DNA of 64,000 nucleotides. It comes from Sulfidibacterium sp964549335. GTDB lineage: Bacteria > Bacteroidota > Bacteroidia > Bacteroidales > F082. Within the stretch, counting starts at the first letter, position 1. The number at the start of each line of letters is the position of its first letter. The DNA lies in assembly GCA_964549335.1 (NCBI GenBank), contig CAZJUQ010000031.1:52257-116256 (forward strand). Direction: 5' to 3'. Of the stretch, positions 23,121 through 32,363 are shown piece after piece. The translations under genes and the position numbers were made by a program. The notes below the pieces were generated by a model. It was not told where the DNA came from. It did no database searches and saw nothing but the letters and a program-made list of their open reading frames with translations.

Positions 23121-25622
23121 TTACATGCTCAATTCAAACCTTATGCGTATTCCGAACCTTGACATTCCGCTGTAATAATCGGGTACCGGTCTCCAAATGG
23201 TTTCTATTCTTATGAGTTGGAAAATATTTTCGATACCCAAACCAAGTTCAAGATAGTTTTTTCCCGGCACTTTCATATCCCAAGGGTAAGCAATTATCTC
23301 CCGGTGTTTGTCGCTGAGGCTTCCGGTGAAGAATTTTAACGAAGCCACGGTCCTTATGTTGAGTTCACGCAATAGTGGAACCTGATTAAAAATCAAACCG
23401 TTGAAATGGTGTTCGGCCATTATGCCGACATACCGGTCGAGTGCGGCGGTGGCATTGTACAACAGGTTGAAACGGTAACGGGCATCGCCGTAGGTGTCGT
23501 TACCTCTTATTAATTCCAAAAGAGGGAAGGGGACTTTTCCTAAAATATAACCTGTTTCGAAAACGTATTTGAAGCGCATGAACCCGAGAGGAATTTTATG
23601 TTTTACGGTTAAGTGCAATTTCAAATAGTTTCCGCCTTTTTGTGCCACCCTGTAGTGTCCCGCCGTTGTAACAATGTTAATAATAGGACAAAAGGTGTTT
23701 AAATAGTATCTTTTCAAAAAGACATCGTTGGTTTTTTCGTTCCATGAGAGGCGTAGTCTCAGGCTTAAGGCATCGTTGTAGATGTACGGAACATTTTTAT
23801 TGTTGTGAATAAACGGGACAAACACTCCTTCCCTCAATTTGTCGTGTTGATATTTGAGTTGAGTCATGAGTCCGCGTTTCCACTCTTTTTCGAAATAGAG
23901 ATACCAGTTGTATAGCATGGATCTGCGGTCGCTGGTAAAACGTTTTATAAGGCTCGAAACAAAACTGTCTTCATTAACATGCGACAAATTTTCTTTTATC
24001 AGCAAAATGTAACTCTGCACTCCGAACAGGTATAAATCTTTGCTGTATCCTGCACCGAAGATAGTGCGGTATTTTGTTGCAGGCATGTAATTGGCGAATA
24101 CGGAGTATTTCCACTCTTTGTCTTTAAAACCGTAACCTGTGCTGCCGCCCAAACTGAAATGCCGGTTGAAATTTTCGGAGGTGCGCAAACCTATGTTGAA
24201 CCTGTTGCCTTCAATATTGTTGGTTTGCCATACGCCGAAATATGGACCCACCTCTATATTGCCTAACGGAAAATAGTCGGTGGAGAGCATATGTGTAAAT
24301 TTTTTGCCTAGTTTGAACCAGAAAGTGCGGTTTGCCGAGTCTATTGCCGCTGACGTCTCATTGTACCGCTGTACACCTGTGTTGTGCCTGAAAACATTAA
24401 TAATGGAGTCGGTTTGCCTGTTGTTTGGTTTGTTTATATTGACGGTGTCAATGGGATGAGCCTTGTCACCCACAACAACATTAGTGTAAACCGTGGTTTT
24501 CGAGCCCTCTATCATTGTTTTCGACTTTTCGTTTTTCACTTTAAAATAGTTGAAAGTTCCCACGAGGGAATTGCGTTTGAAAAACAGAGCGGTGTCGTTA
24601 ATAAAATCGAATTCGTACACGACCTTTAAAGTGTTAAGATAGTTGATGTTGGCTGTTTTGGGAAGTTCGGCTTCAATTCCGGTGAGTGCCCACAAATCTT
24701 TTACCACGGTGAAATTGCCTTTAAACGCCAACTCTTTTTTGTTTTTTGGAACAAACTTAATGTGATAATATTTTCTTCCGTTAACGGTTGTGCTGTCTTC
24801 GAGGTAGTATTTATAAAATGCCAACCCACGGATTGATATTGGGCTGATGAATGTTTTGCCGAACATTTCGATGTTGTTGTTATAAAAGTTCATTTCGGTG
24901 CTTAACGAGTTTTGATACCCTTCAATGTCGAGATTGTCGAAACCGAGAACGGCTTTTATATTCTTTTTTAAAACCACTGTTTGCGAAATGTTTTCGTCGC
25001 GGTCGATAAAGTTGTCGGCTACTTTTTCGGAGAAAAACACGGGTATCGATTCTCTACCCGAAGAGTCGGTAACAACGGGCAATGACTTTAATAAAGAGGA
25101 AGGCAGGACGGTTTTTGTCTTTTCGTTTGACACATTGGTGAGTTTGGCGCTTAACACCGTATATGTGCGGCAATTGAAACGGCGGAATTTTTCAGGATTG
25201 TTTTTTTTCTTGTTTTTGATGATTTTCCGCAGAATTACATGTGCGGGGTTTTCGGTTGGCGTTATTACAACCTCGTTGAGCGTTTGTGCATCTTCTTTCA
25301 ACTTTATTATCAGGCGGTATTTTTTTCCTTTTTCCACAAACACTTTGGCCTCTTTATAACCTATCATCGAAAAAATCAAAGTGTCGTTATGTTTCGAGGC
25401 TTTAATCTTGTAATAACCGTCGTAACCCGAAGTGGTGCCCGTAACGGTGTTTTTAAAAAAGATATTGACAAAAGGAAGGGGTTCACCGGTTTTTGCATCG
25501 AAAACATACCCTTCCACCTTCGTCATCCCTCGCTCTTTTTGCGAATATCCGGCGGTTTGAAAAGAAAAAAATATTACGCTCAATATTAAAAACGTGTTGG
25601 CTCTTCTTAGTGTATTATTCAA
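23121..25622 (-). CDS. DUF5686 outer-membrane protein with carboxypeptidase-like regulatory domain
   Basis: An 833-aa exported protein. The signal peptide ends QTAGYSQ, with Gln at the predicted +1. Residues 35-115 form a CarboxypepD_reg-like/CNA-B fold (VEGYVFDAKTGEPLPFVNIFFK, then YYKIKAS). This is followed by TLNEVVITP and the DUF5686 body, which is rich in alternating strands and ends RFGIRIRFELSM, like an outer-membrane barrel. It resembles TonB-dependent receptors at the N-terminus but lacks a plug domain. Start is a TTG at 25622: the only codon between it and an upstream stop is ACA, and no ATG precedes the signal peptide. Function unknown. Confidence 0.82.
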   Translation of the reverse strand: MNNTLRRANTFLILSVIFFSFQTAGYSQKERGMTKVEGYVFDAKTGEPLPFVNIFFKNTVTGTTSGYDGYYKIKASKHNDTLIFSMIGYKEAKVFVEKGKKYRLIIKLKEDAQTLNEVVITPTENPAHVILRKIIKNKKKNNPEKFRRFNCRTYTVLSAKLTNVSNEKTKTVLPSSLLKSLPVVTDSSGRESIPVFFSEKVADNFIDRDENISQTVVLKKNIKAVLGFDNLDIEGYQNSLSTEMNFYNNNIEMFGKTFISPISIRGLAFYKYYLEDSTTVNGRKYYHIKFVPKNKKELAFKGNFTVVKDLWALTGIEAELPKTANINYLNTLKVVYEFDFINDTALFFKRNSLVGTFNYFKVKNEKSKTMIEGSKTTVYTNVVVGDKAHPIDTVNINKPNNRQTDSIINVFRHNTGVQRYNETSAAIDSANRTFWFKLGKKFTHMLSTDYFPLGNIEVGPYFGVWQTNNIEGNRFNIGLRTSENFNRHFSLGGSTGYGFKDKEWKYSVFANYMPATKYRTIFGAGYSKDLYLFGVQSYILLIKENLSHVNEDSFVSSLIKRFTSDRRSMLYNWYLYFEKEWKRGLMTQLKYQHDKLREGVFVPFIHNNKNVPYIYNDALSLRLRLSWNEKTNDVFLKRYYLNTFCPIINIVTTAGHYRVAQKGGNYLKLHLTVKHKIPLGFMRFKYVFETGYILGKVPFPLLELIRGNDTYGDARYRFNLLYNATAALDRYVGIMAEHHFNGLIFNQVPLLRELNIRTVASLKFFTGSLSDKHREIIAYPWDMKVPGKNYLELGLGIENIFQLIRIETIWRPVPDYYSGMSRFGIRIRFELSM

Positions 25623-25876
25623 TGTTTACGGGGTTTTGATATGATGACAAATGTTTTTTTATAAAGTTGTTTACATTTTCTTTTTTTCGACAAAAATTAT
25701 TATGTCATGTTTTTAAAAAGTAAATGACGCACTGCTTTAGCGGGTATTGTGCTAAAAATACCCGTAAAGAGAGGCTGTATTAATGTTATTATGGTGTAAT
25801 TAACCGAAAGAGGTTTTTGGTTTTCCTTTAAATTACAAACGACAATTTTAAATAATTATTTTATGCGTTTTTGATA

Positions 25877-25884
25877 TATCTTTG
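25877..25884 (+). promoter_or_regulatory. -7 box for the CBS-Omp85-dehydrogenase cluster
   Basis: TATCTTTG matches TAnnTTTG and ends 20 nt before the ATG at 25905. It lies in the 282-bp AT-rich divergent spacer 25623-25904, in which I see no gene. Confidence 0.45.
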
Positions 25885-25904
25885 CGAAAGCAAAAAGTAT
25901 AAAT

Positions 25905-26567
25905 ATGATAGCTTCCGGAATGATAAGCGACGGTATTTTGGCATTAAAAACTTCCGATACCGGCAAAACCGCCCTCGGTTGGATGGAAGATTACAAGGTG
26001 TCGCATCTGCCCATTGTAAATAATGAAGAGCTTTTGGGGTTGATTTCGGAAATGGATATTTATAATTTGAACGATTTTGACGAGCCGTTGGGCAATCATA
26101 ATCTCTCGTTAACAAAACCTTATGTTAACGAACACCAACATATTTACGATGTTTTGCAACTTGTTTACGAGGAAAAACTCACCCTTGTTCCGGTACTTGA
26201 CGACAAAAACAGATACATCGGCGTAATAACGTTACAAAGTCTGTTGTCGGCTTTTGCACAAGCACTGTCGGTAAATAATCCCGGGGGAATTATTGTTTTG
26301 GAGATGAGCTATAAAGATTACAGTTTAACCGAAATTGCCAATATTGTGGAGTCGAACGACGCAAAAATAATCAGCACTTTCATCTTTACTCATCCCCAAT
26401 CGGTAAAAATGGATGTATATCTGAAGATAAACCGCACGGAAATAGACTCCATAATAAAGACCTTTACAAGATACGACTACTTTATCAAAGCCGTTTTTAC
26501 CGAAAACAGCGAATCGGAAAATCTAAAAGAGAGGTATGAGTCGTTTATTAAGTATCTTAATGTATGA
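25905..26567 (+). CDS. tandem CBS-domain protein
   Basis: A 220-aa soluble protein. Two CBS motifs fill residues 1-125 (SHLPIVNNEELLGLISEMDIY and LVPVLDDKNRYIGVITLQSLL). They are followed by a segment with ACT-like strand pattern (GGIIVLEMSYKDYSLTEIANIVE and following). CBS pairs bind adenine nucleotides and usually regulate a partner; the partner is not evident. The gene ends 3 bp before the Omp85-like gene and is almost surely co-transcribed with it. Confidence 0.82.
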   Translation: MIASGMISDGILALKTSDTGKTALGWMEDYKVSHLPIVNNEELLGLISEMDIYNLNDFDEPLGNHNLSLTKPYVNEHQHIYDVLQLVYEEKLTLVPVLDDKNRYIGVITLQSLLSAFAQALSVNNPGGIIVLEMSYKDYSLTEIANIVESNDAKIISTFIFTHPQSVKMDVYLKINRTEIDSIIKTFTRYDYFIKAVFTENSESENLKERYESFIKYLNV

Positions 26568-26570
26568 TTG

Positions 26571-28001
26571 ATGCGAAAAATTTTCACCTTGTTTCTTTTC
26601 TTTTCCGTTTTGTCGCTTACACTGGCGGCACAAAGCAATTTGCCCGATTCAATATACCGTATTAACATTTTGCCCGATACGGGAAAGATAATAATAGGGA
26701 AAATAGTTTTAAATGGAAACAAAATTACCAAAGACAAAATAATTTTACGCGAACTCGAATTTAAAGAGGGGGATGAATTATCGAAACCTGAGTTTGAAAA
26801 AAGGCTTATTGCGAGCCGCCAAAACCTTTTAAATGCTTCGCTGTTTAATTTTGTGACTTTCACTTCGCATAAAAACGGCAATGTTTACGATATTGTTATT
26901 GATATGGTTGAACGTTGGTACATTTGGCCTATCCCCATTGTAGAGTTTGCCGACAGGAATTTTAACGTGTGGTGGGAAACCAAAGACCTTTCCAGATTAA
27001 ATTACGGTATAGATTTGAGGGTGGAAAATTTCAGGGGCAACAGGGAGTTTTTAAATTTTATAGTGAAAACGGGATACGACAAAACTTTGGCGCTCATTTG
27101 GGAAATACCCTATTTAAACCGCAAACAAACATGGGGAATGTCCATCGCCGGAGGTGGTATTTACAATCACGAAACGGCGGTTAATACCGTTGACAATAAA
27201 CTGGAATATTTTCACTCTCCCGACATTTATGTAAAAAAACACTATTTTTCGTTTGTAAATGTTAATTTCAGACCGGAATACCGCTTTTTGCATTCGTTTT
27301 ACCTGAAATACGATTACCTCTATTACTGCGATTCCGTTTTGTTTGTTAATCCCGATTTCACGTACGGCGGCAATATCTACAACTATTTCTCGCTCTATTA
27401 TAAGTTCAAACTCGATTACCGCGACTATAAGCCCTATCCGCTCGAAGGATACTATTTCGATATAAGTTTTACAAAAAAGGGATTGGGGATACTTTCTAAA
27501 GATGTTAATGTATCGGTTGTGCAGACCGCTTTCGACCAATATCTGAAATTATACAAACGTTTTTATTTCGCTTACAATTTGTCGGCAATGTTTTCGGCAC
27601 CATCGCATCAACCATATTTCGTGTCAACGGCATTGGGATACAACCGCATGGAGATAAGAGGATATGACCTCTATGTGGTAAACGGACAAAACATAGGGTT
27701 GTTAAAATCGAATTTCAAGTACGAAATAATGCCGCGGAAAAATTTTGTGCTCCCGTGGATAAAATCCGAAAAGTTCGGAAAAATTTTCTTTGCCGCTTAT
27801 ATAAATCTGTTCTTCGATATCGCATATGTTAATGATGTTCAACATGATGCCGCTGCAAATCCAATGGCAAACCAAATGTTATGGTCAACGGGCATGGGTA
27901 TAGATGTGATAACCTATTACGACATGGTGTTCAGAATGGAATATGCATATATAAAACAGGGTAAATCGGGAGTTTTTTTGAGCCTCACGGCACCCATATA
28001 A
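26571..28001 (+). CDS. Omp85/BamA-TamA-like outer-membrane protein with one POTRA domain
   Basis: A 476-aa exported protein from the ATG at 26571. The signal peptide ends SLTLAAQ with Gln at +1. Residues 40-125 resemble a single POTRA domain (GKIVLNGNKITKDKIILRELEFKEGD, then NLFNASLFNFVTF-like text). The remainder has the long alternating strands and aromatic girdle of a 16-stranded surface-antigen barrel, including the motif GYNRMEIRGYDLYVVNG near residue 360. It is shorter than BamA (one POTRA instead of five), so it is a TamA/FplA-like relative with an unknown cargo. It sits 3 bp after the CBS gene and 9 bp before the dehydrogenase gene. Confidence 0.75.
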   Translation: MRKIFTLFLFFSVLSLTLAAQSNLPDSIYRINILPDTGKIIIGKIVLNGNKITKDKIILRELEFKEGDELSKPEFEKRLIASRQNLLNASLFNFVTFTSHKNGNVYDIVIDMVERWYIWPIPIVEFADRNFNVWWETKDLSRLNYGIDLRVENFRGNREFLNFIVKTGYDKTLALIWEIPYLNRKQTWGMSIAGGGIYNHETAVNTVDNKLEYFHSPDIYVKKHYFSFVNVNFRPEYRFLHSFYLKYDYLYYCDSVLFVNPDFTYGGNIYNYFSLYYKFKLDYRDYKPYPLEGYYFDISFTKKGLGILSKDVNVSVVQTAFDQYLKLYKRFYFAYNLSAMFSAPSHQPYFVSTALGYNRMEIRGYDLYVVNGQNIGLLKSNFKYEIMPRKNFVLPWIKSEKFGKIFFAAYINLFFDIAYVNDVQHDAAANPMANQMLWSTGMGIDVITYYDMVFRMEYAYIKQGKSGVFLSLTAPI

Positions 28002-28010
28002 TAAAACATT

Positions 28011-28982
28011 ATGCAAATGCAACGTAAAATACTTTTTATAGATACGGCGCACCCTTTGCTTCGTGAGGAGCTTGAAAAAGAGGGCTTCCAATGCGACTAT
28101 TTCCCGCAGTACCACAGTTTGGAGCAATATAAAGAAATTATTGATGATTATACAGGGGTGATAATAAGAAGCAAAATAAAACTCGACAAAGAGATTCTTT
28201 CGCAAGCCCGGAAATTGAAATTTATAGGCAGGGTAGGTGCCGGAATGGAGAATATAGATGTTCAATATGCTTCGCGACGGGGGATAATTTGCCTTAATGC
28301 CCCTGAGGGAAACAGGGATGCCGTGGGGGAGCATGCCCTGGGGATGTTATTGGCTCTTTTTAACAACATTGTTAAAGCCGATGCCGAAGTGCGCCGCGGA
28401 ATATGGCTGCGCGAAGAAAACAGGGGTCTGGAAATAGGAGGTAAAACCATAGGAATTATAGGTTTCGGAAATACAGGCAGCGCTTTTGCAAAAAAACTGC
28501 AAGGCTTCGGTTGCGATATTCTGGCTTACGACAAATATAAATCTGGTTTCGGCAATACTTTAGTCAGAGAGGCCTCTCTTGACGAAATTTTCCGTAAGGC
28601 ATATGTGGTAAGCCTTCATGTCCCCCTGACTCACGAAACAGAATATTTGGTTGACGATACATTTATCCACAATTTTAAAAACAGCATCTATTTGATAAAC
28701 ACCTCGCGCGGGAAAGTTGTAAATACAGCCCATCTTGTTGAAGCCCTCGAAAAAGGAAAGGTAAAAGGAGCCTGTCTGGATGTGTTGGAATACGAAGGCT
28801 TATCGTTCGAAAATCTGAACAATGAAAACTTACCCCTTCCGTTTCGAAAACTGGCGGGCATGCAAAATGTTGTGCTTTCGCCTCACATTGCAGGCTGGAC
28901 ACACGAATCGCATTATAAACTTGCCCTAACTTTGGTTAATAAGATAAAAGAAATTTTAAAAAACACTTCCGGCAACACCTGA
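28011..28982 (+). CDS. D-isomer-specific 2-hydroxyacid dehydrogenase
   Basis: A 323-aa NAD-dependent enzyme of the SerA/D-2-hydroxyacid dehydrogenase family. The nucleotide-binding motif is GIIGFGNTGSAFAKKL. The catalytic triad is present as Arg in INTSRGKVV, Glu in CLDVLEYEG and His in SPHIAGWTHES. There is no ACT domain, so it is not a classical regulated PGDH; the substrate cannot be read from sequence. The start is 28011 or the ATG two codons later. It closes a three-gene plus-strand cluster. Confidence 0.86.
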   Translation: MQMQRKILFIDTAHPLLREELEKEGFQCDYFPQYHSLEQYKEIIDDYTGVIIRSKIKLDKEILSQARKLKFIGRVGAGMENIDVQYASRRGIICLNAPEGNRDAVGEHALGMLLALFNNIVKADAEVRRGIWLREENRGLEIGGKTIGIIGFGNTGSAFAKKLQGFGCDILAYDKYKSGFGNTLVREASLDEIFRKAYVVSLHVPLTHETEYLVDDTFIHNFKNSIYLINTSRGKVVNTAHLVEALEKGKVKGACLDVLEYEGLSFENLNNENLPLPFRKLAGMQNVVLSPHIAGWTHESHYKLALTLVNKIKEILKNTSGNT

Positions 28983-29028
28983 TACAACCAAAGTCCGCAT
29001 TATTAAAAAATCAAATTTGAATTTTGCT

Positions 29029-29036
29029 TACATTTG
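29029..29036 (+). promoter_or_regulatory. -7 box for ahcY
   Basis: TACATTTG matches TAnnTTTG and ends 36 nt before the ahcY ATG at 29073. The leader is too short for a known SAH riboswitch. Confidence 0.45.
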
Positions 29037-29072
29037 CCGCCCGAAATATAAAACAGTAAAATTATTGAAAAT

Positions 29073-30500
29073 ATGTCTGAAATAGCATTGGAAAAAGAAC
29101 TACACTACAAAGTAGCCGACATCAACCTGGCAGGTTGGGGTAAAAAAGAGATTGAAATTGCCGAAAAAGAGATGCCCGGTCTTATGGCCGTTCGAAAAAA
29201 ATACTCTGCAGAAAAACCTTTGAAAGGCGCACGTATTACCGGTTCGCTTCACATGACGGTACAAACCGCCGTTTTGATAGAAACACTTGTGGAACTCGGC
29301 GCCGACGTGCGTTGGGCAAGTTGCAACATTTTCTCCACACAAGACCATGCAGCAGCATACATTGCTTCGAAAGGGATACCCGTTTTTGCCTGGAAAGGCG
29401 AAACGCTTGAAGAGTATTGGTGGTGTACCAAACAGGCTCTCAGTTTTCCCGGCGGAAAAGGTCCTAATCTGATTGTTGACGACGGAGGCGATGCCACCTT
29501 GCTTATACATAAAGGATATGCCGCCGAAAACGACCCTTCAACTCTCGACGTGGAAGCAGGTAGCGAAGAGGAAGCCGAAATATTGAAACTTTTGAAAGAG
29601 ACCCTTAAAGAAGACCCCTCCAAATGGCATAGAACCGTTGAGGAGTGGAAAGGTGTTTCGGAAGAGACAACAACGGGAGTACACCGTTTGTACCAAATGA
29701 AAGAGGCCGGCACACTGTTGGTTCCCGCAATAAATGTTAACGACTCGGTGACAAAATCGAAGTTCGATAACCTGTACGGTTGTCGCGAATCTCTTGCCGA
29801 CGGAATAAAACGTGCCACCGATGTGATGATTGCAGGTAAAGTTGTGGTTGTGGCAGGTTACGGCGATGTGGGTAAAGGCTCTGCTAAATCAATGCGCTCT
29901 TACGGAGCACGTGTCATAGTTACCGAAATAGATCCCATATGTGCCTTGCAGGCAGCAATGGAAGGCTTTGAAGTTACCACTATGGAAGAGGCCGTTAAAG
30001 AGGGTAATATTTTTGTTACAACCACGGGAAACAAAGATGTTATTACCGCCGAACATATGGCAAATATGAAAGACGAAGCTATAGTGTGCAACATAGGCCA
30101 TTTTGATAACGAAATACAAGTCTCAAAACTTGAAAATTACAAAGGAGTGGTAAAAACAAACATAAAACCTCAGGTTGACAAATACACCTTCGAAGACGGT
30201 CATTCCATCTATCTTTTGGCCGAAGGACGCTTGGTAAACCTCGGTTGTGCCACGGGACACCCTTCGTTTGTTATGAGTAATTCGTTTACAAATCAAACCC
30301 TCGCGCAACTCGACCTTTGGGAAAATCGTGATAAATACGAAATAGATGTTTACCGTCTGCCCAAATATCTCGACGAAGAGGTTGCCCGTCTTCACCTCGA
30401 CCAGCTTGGTGTAAAACTTACTAAACTTACCCCCGAACAAGCCGAATATATAGGTGTAAAAGTTGAAGGTCCTTACAAACCCGAACATTACAGGTATTAG
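29073..30500 (+). CDS. ahcY: adenosylhomocysteinase
   Basis: AhcY splits S-adenosylhomocysteine to adenosine and homocysteine using tightly bound NAD, clearing the product of methyl transfers. The 475-aa length is normal for the bacterial form with its extra insertion. Signatures are GSLHMTVQTAVLIETL, the CRESLADGIKRATDVMIAGK stretch, the NAD loop GYGDVGKGSAKSMRSYGARV, CNIGHFDNEI and the C-terminal GPYKPEHYRY. It is transcribed alone: a promoter box lies upstream and a strong terminator follows. Confidence 0.97.
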   Translation: MSEIALEKELHYKVADINLAGWGKKEIEIAEKEMPGLMAVRKKYSAEKPLKGARITGSLHMTVQTAVLIETLVELGADVRWASCNIFSTQDHAAAYIASKGIPVFAWKGETLEEYWWCTKQALSFPGGKGPNLIVDDGGDATLLIHKGYAAENDPSTLDVEAGSEEEAEILKLLKETLKEDPSKWHRTVEEWKGVSEETTTGVHRLYQMKEAGTLLVPAINVNDSVTKSKFDNLYGCRESLADGIKRATDVMIAGKVVVVAGYGDVGKGSAKSMRSYGARVIVTEIDPICALQAAMEGFEVTTMEEAVKEGNIFVTTTGNKDVITAEHMANMKDEAIVCNIGHFDNEIQVSKLENYKGVVKTNIKPQVDKYTFEDGHSIYLLAEGRLVNLGCATGHPSFVMSNSFTNQTLAQLDLWENRDKYEIDVYRLPKYLDEEVARLHLDQLGVKLTKLTPEQAEYIGVKVEGPYKPEHYRY

Positions 30501-30528
30501 TATTACGGTTTTTTATTAATAACTTTTT

Positions 30529-30571
30529 ACAAAAGGCATCTTTTTTTCGGATTAGATGCCTTTTGTTATTA
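30529..30571 (+). terminator. Intrinsic terminator of ahcY
   Basis: ACAAAAGGCATCT (30529-30541) pairs perfectly over 13 bp with AGATGCCTTTTGT (30554-30566), with a T-rich loop and a T-rich tail after it. It begins 28 bp after the ahcY stop. This is the best intrinsic terminator inside the window. Confidence 0.85.
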
Positions 30572-30608
30572 TTTTCGTAAAAATTTTTAACCGAAAAACA
30601 GTTGTAAA

Positions 30609-31064
30609 ATGAAGAAGTTATTGATAATCGTTGTTGCCGTATTGTATGTTTTGGAATTTACGGCGTGCAAAGAAAAGGAGAAGGTAAAAGTTCCCGGCAA
30701 AGTAAAAACCGCATTTGAAAATAAATTTCCCGGTGCCGGTGATGTGGAATGGAGTAAAGAAAAATCCAATATCTGGGAGGTTGACTTCGAAACGGAGGAG
30801 GTGGACATGGAAGCCCTTTTCGATAATAACGGAACATGGTTGAAAACAGAGACCGAAATAGAGATAAAAGATATTCCCCAAGCTGTTTTGACGTCGGTAA
30901 AAAAGAAATTTGCCGGTTACACCGTTTATGGCGCCGAACTTATAGAAACCCCGGCTCAAAAAACATATGAGGTAAAAATAAAAAACGGTTCCGGAGAAAA
31001 AATGTATGTTGTTTTCGATAAGTCCGGCAAAGGACTGAAACGCGAAAAAGCCGATGACGATTAA
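30609..31064 (+). CDS. PepSY-like domain lipoprotein
   Basis: A 151-aa lipoprotein: the signal ends LEFTAC, with Cys as the likely lipidated residue. The mature part holds two halves of the Bacteroidota PepSY-like (DUF2874) type: VKTAFENKFPGAGDVEWSKE and the matching VLTSVKKKFAGYTVYGAELIE. Such proteins are periplasmic with unknown ligands. It is 21 bp upstream of the TolC gene of an efflux operon and may be co-transcribed with it. Confidence 0.8.
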   Translation: MKKLLIIVVAVLYVLEFTACKEKEKVKVPGKVKTAFENKFPGAGDVEWSKEKSNIWEVDFETEEVDMEALFDNNGTWLKTETEIEIKDIPQAVLTSVKKKFAGYTVYGAELIETPAQKTYEVKIKNGSGEKMYVVFDKSGKGLKREKADDD

Positions 31065-31085
31065 GGTTAATAAACCCTGTTTTTT

Positions 31086-32351
31086 ATGAATAAGCGGCTT
31101 CTCCTTACCCTTACTCTTTGGGCCGGCGGTATGTTATCCTCGTTTGCCCAAAACACTCTTAATCTAAAAGAGTGTATTGACCTTGCTCTGAAAAACAGTA
31201 ACCGCTTAAAAGCCGAAAACTTTTCGGTAAATGCCGCAAGCAAAAGTGCAGAGATAGATTACGGATATTCGTTGCCACGGATATCAGGTGAACTCGCCAC
31301 CGAAAACAGATTTTTGCAACCTTATAATTTCGGACAAATTCAGGCTTATGTTAATGCCGATTGGTCCTTAGGCGATTTCCTTTTGAAAAAAGGTGCCGCC
31401 GCACATCAAAATATAGAAACCGAACGCCTTTTGCGACAACAAACACGCTTAAATACCGTCGGAAAAACTTCGGCTATATATATGGCCGTTTTATTGCTCG
31501 ACAAACAAAAAGAGATATATAAAACACGGCTCTCTTTTCTGAAAAAACATTACGCCTTGACTCAATCGTTATGGAAAGCCGGTATTAAAACACAAATAGA
31601 TGTGCTGCAAACATATTCCGAAATCGTAAAAATACAACAAGACACCGTAGAAATAGCAGCTAAAACCCAGGCGCTTAAAGTGGAACTGGCACACATTACA
31701 GGATTGAAAAATAGCGACGGGTTTTCATTGAAACCCTTCTCAATGAAAAATATTGTTGACGGAATTTTTCCCGTGGTTGATACCCAGTTGATTAATAAAA
31801 ATCCGCTGATATTGGCTTACAACTCGAAAATAGAGACACAAAATTTGCGTGTAAAAGAGTCGTCGGCACAAAAATATCCCCATATCTTTGCCGGAGGCGG
31901 TTATGTAAAAGATGCCGACCCTACGGGTGACGGTAACTATTGGCGTGTAAATACGGGTATTGCAGTTCCTTTGTATTACGGCGACATACTGAACAGAAAT
32001 ATTGAACTGTCGAAAATAAAACGTGAAGAGTTGGTTTGGCAAAAAAGGGAAGTTCAACGCCAACTAACCATAAAACTCGAACAAATAACGGCAAAACTCC
32101 ACCGGCTTAGAGAGTTGATTTCTTTGCAAGAAAAACAATTGGAAATTGCAAAAAACACACTGGAACTCTCGGAAGTAAATTACAAAGCCGGACTTATCAC
32201 AAACCTGGAATTTCTTGTTGCACAAAACGGTTATGTTACCACACGGCTATCAATAGAGAAAAGCCGCCTCGATTATGTTATGAAACTGATATCCTTTTAC
32301 GTAATAACCGGCAGCATAGATAAAATCGAAGAACTTGGCACCCAATATTAA
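31086..32351 (+). CDS. TolC-family outer-membrane efflux protein of an RND operon
   Basis: A 421-aa TolC-like channel. The signal peptide ends LSSFAQ (Gln at +1). LNLKECIDLALKNSNRLKAE is the typical first repeat, and the second repeat appears near residue 210 onward with the long helices and ELSEVNYKAGLITNLEFLVAQ. It forms the outer-membrane duct for the adaptor and pump encoded directly downstream (12 bp and about 1 kb further). The operon order TolC-adaptor-permease is clear. Confidence 0.9.
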   Translation: MNKRLLLTLTLWAGGMLSSFAQNTLNLKECIDLALKNSNRLKAENFSVNAASKSAEIDYGYSLPRISGELATENRFLQPYNFGQIQAYVNADWSLGDFLLKKGAAAHQNIETERLLRQQTRLNTVGKTSAIYMAVLLLDKQKEIYKTRLSFLKKHYALTQSLWKAGIKTQIDVLQTYSEIVKIQQDTVEIAAKTQALKVELAHITGLKNSDGFSLKPFSMKNIVDGIFPVVDTQLINKNPLILAYNSKIETQNLRVKESSAQKYPHIFAGGGYVKDADPTGDGNYWRVNTGIAVPLYYGDILNRNIELSKIKREELVWQKREVQRQLTIKLEQITAKLHRLRELISLQEKQLEIAKNTLELSEVNYKAGLITNLEFLVAQNGYVTTRLSIEKSRLDYVMKLISFYVITGSIDKIEELGTQY

Positions 32352-32363
32352 AGGAATTTTATT

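Noticed and set aside
28983..29072. Possible SAH or SAM riboswitch before ahcY
   Set aside because: The spacer is 90 bp and the predicted leader about 35 nt, with no matching conserved core.
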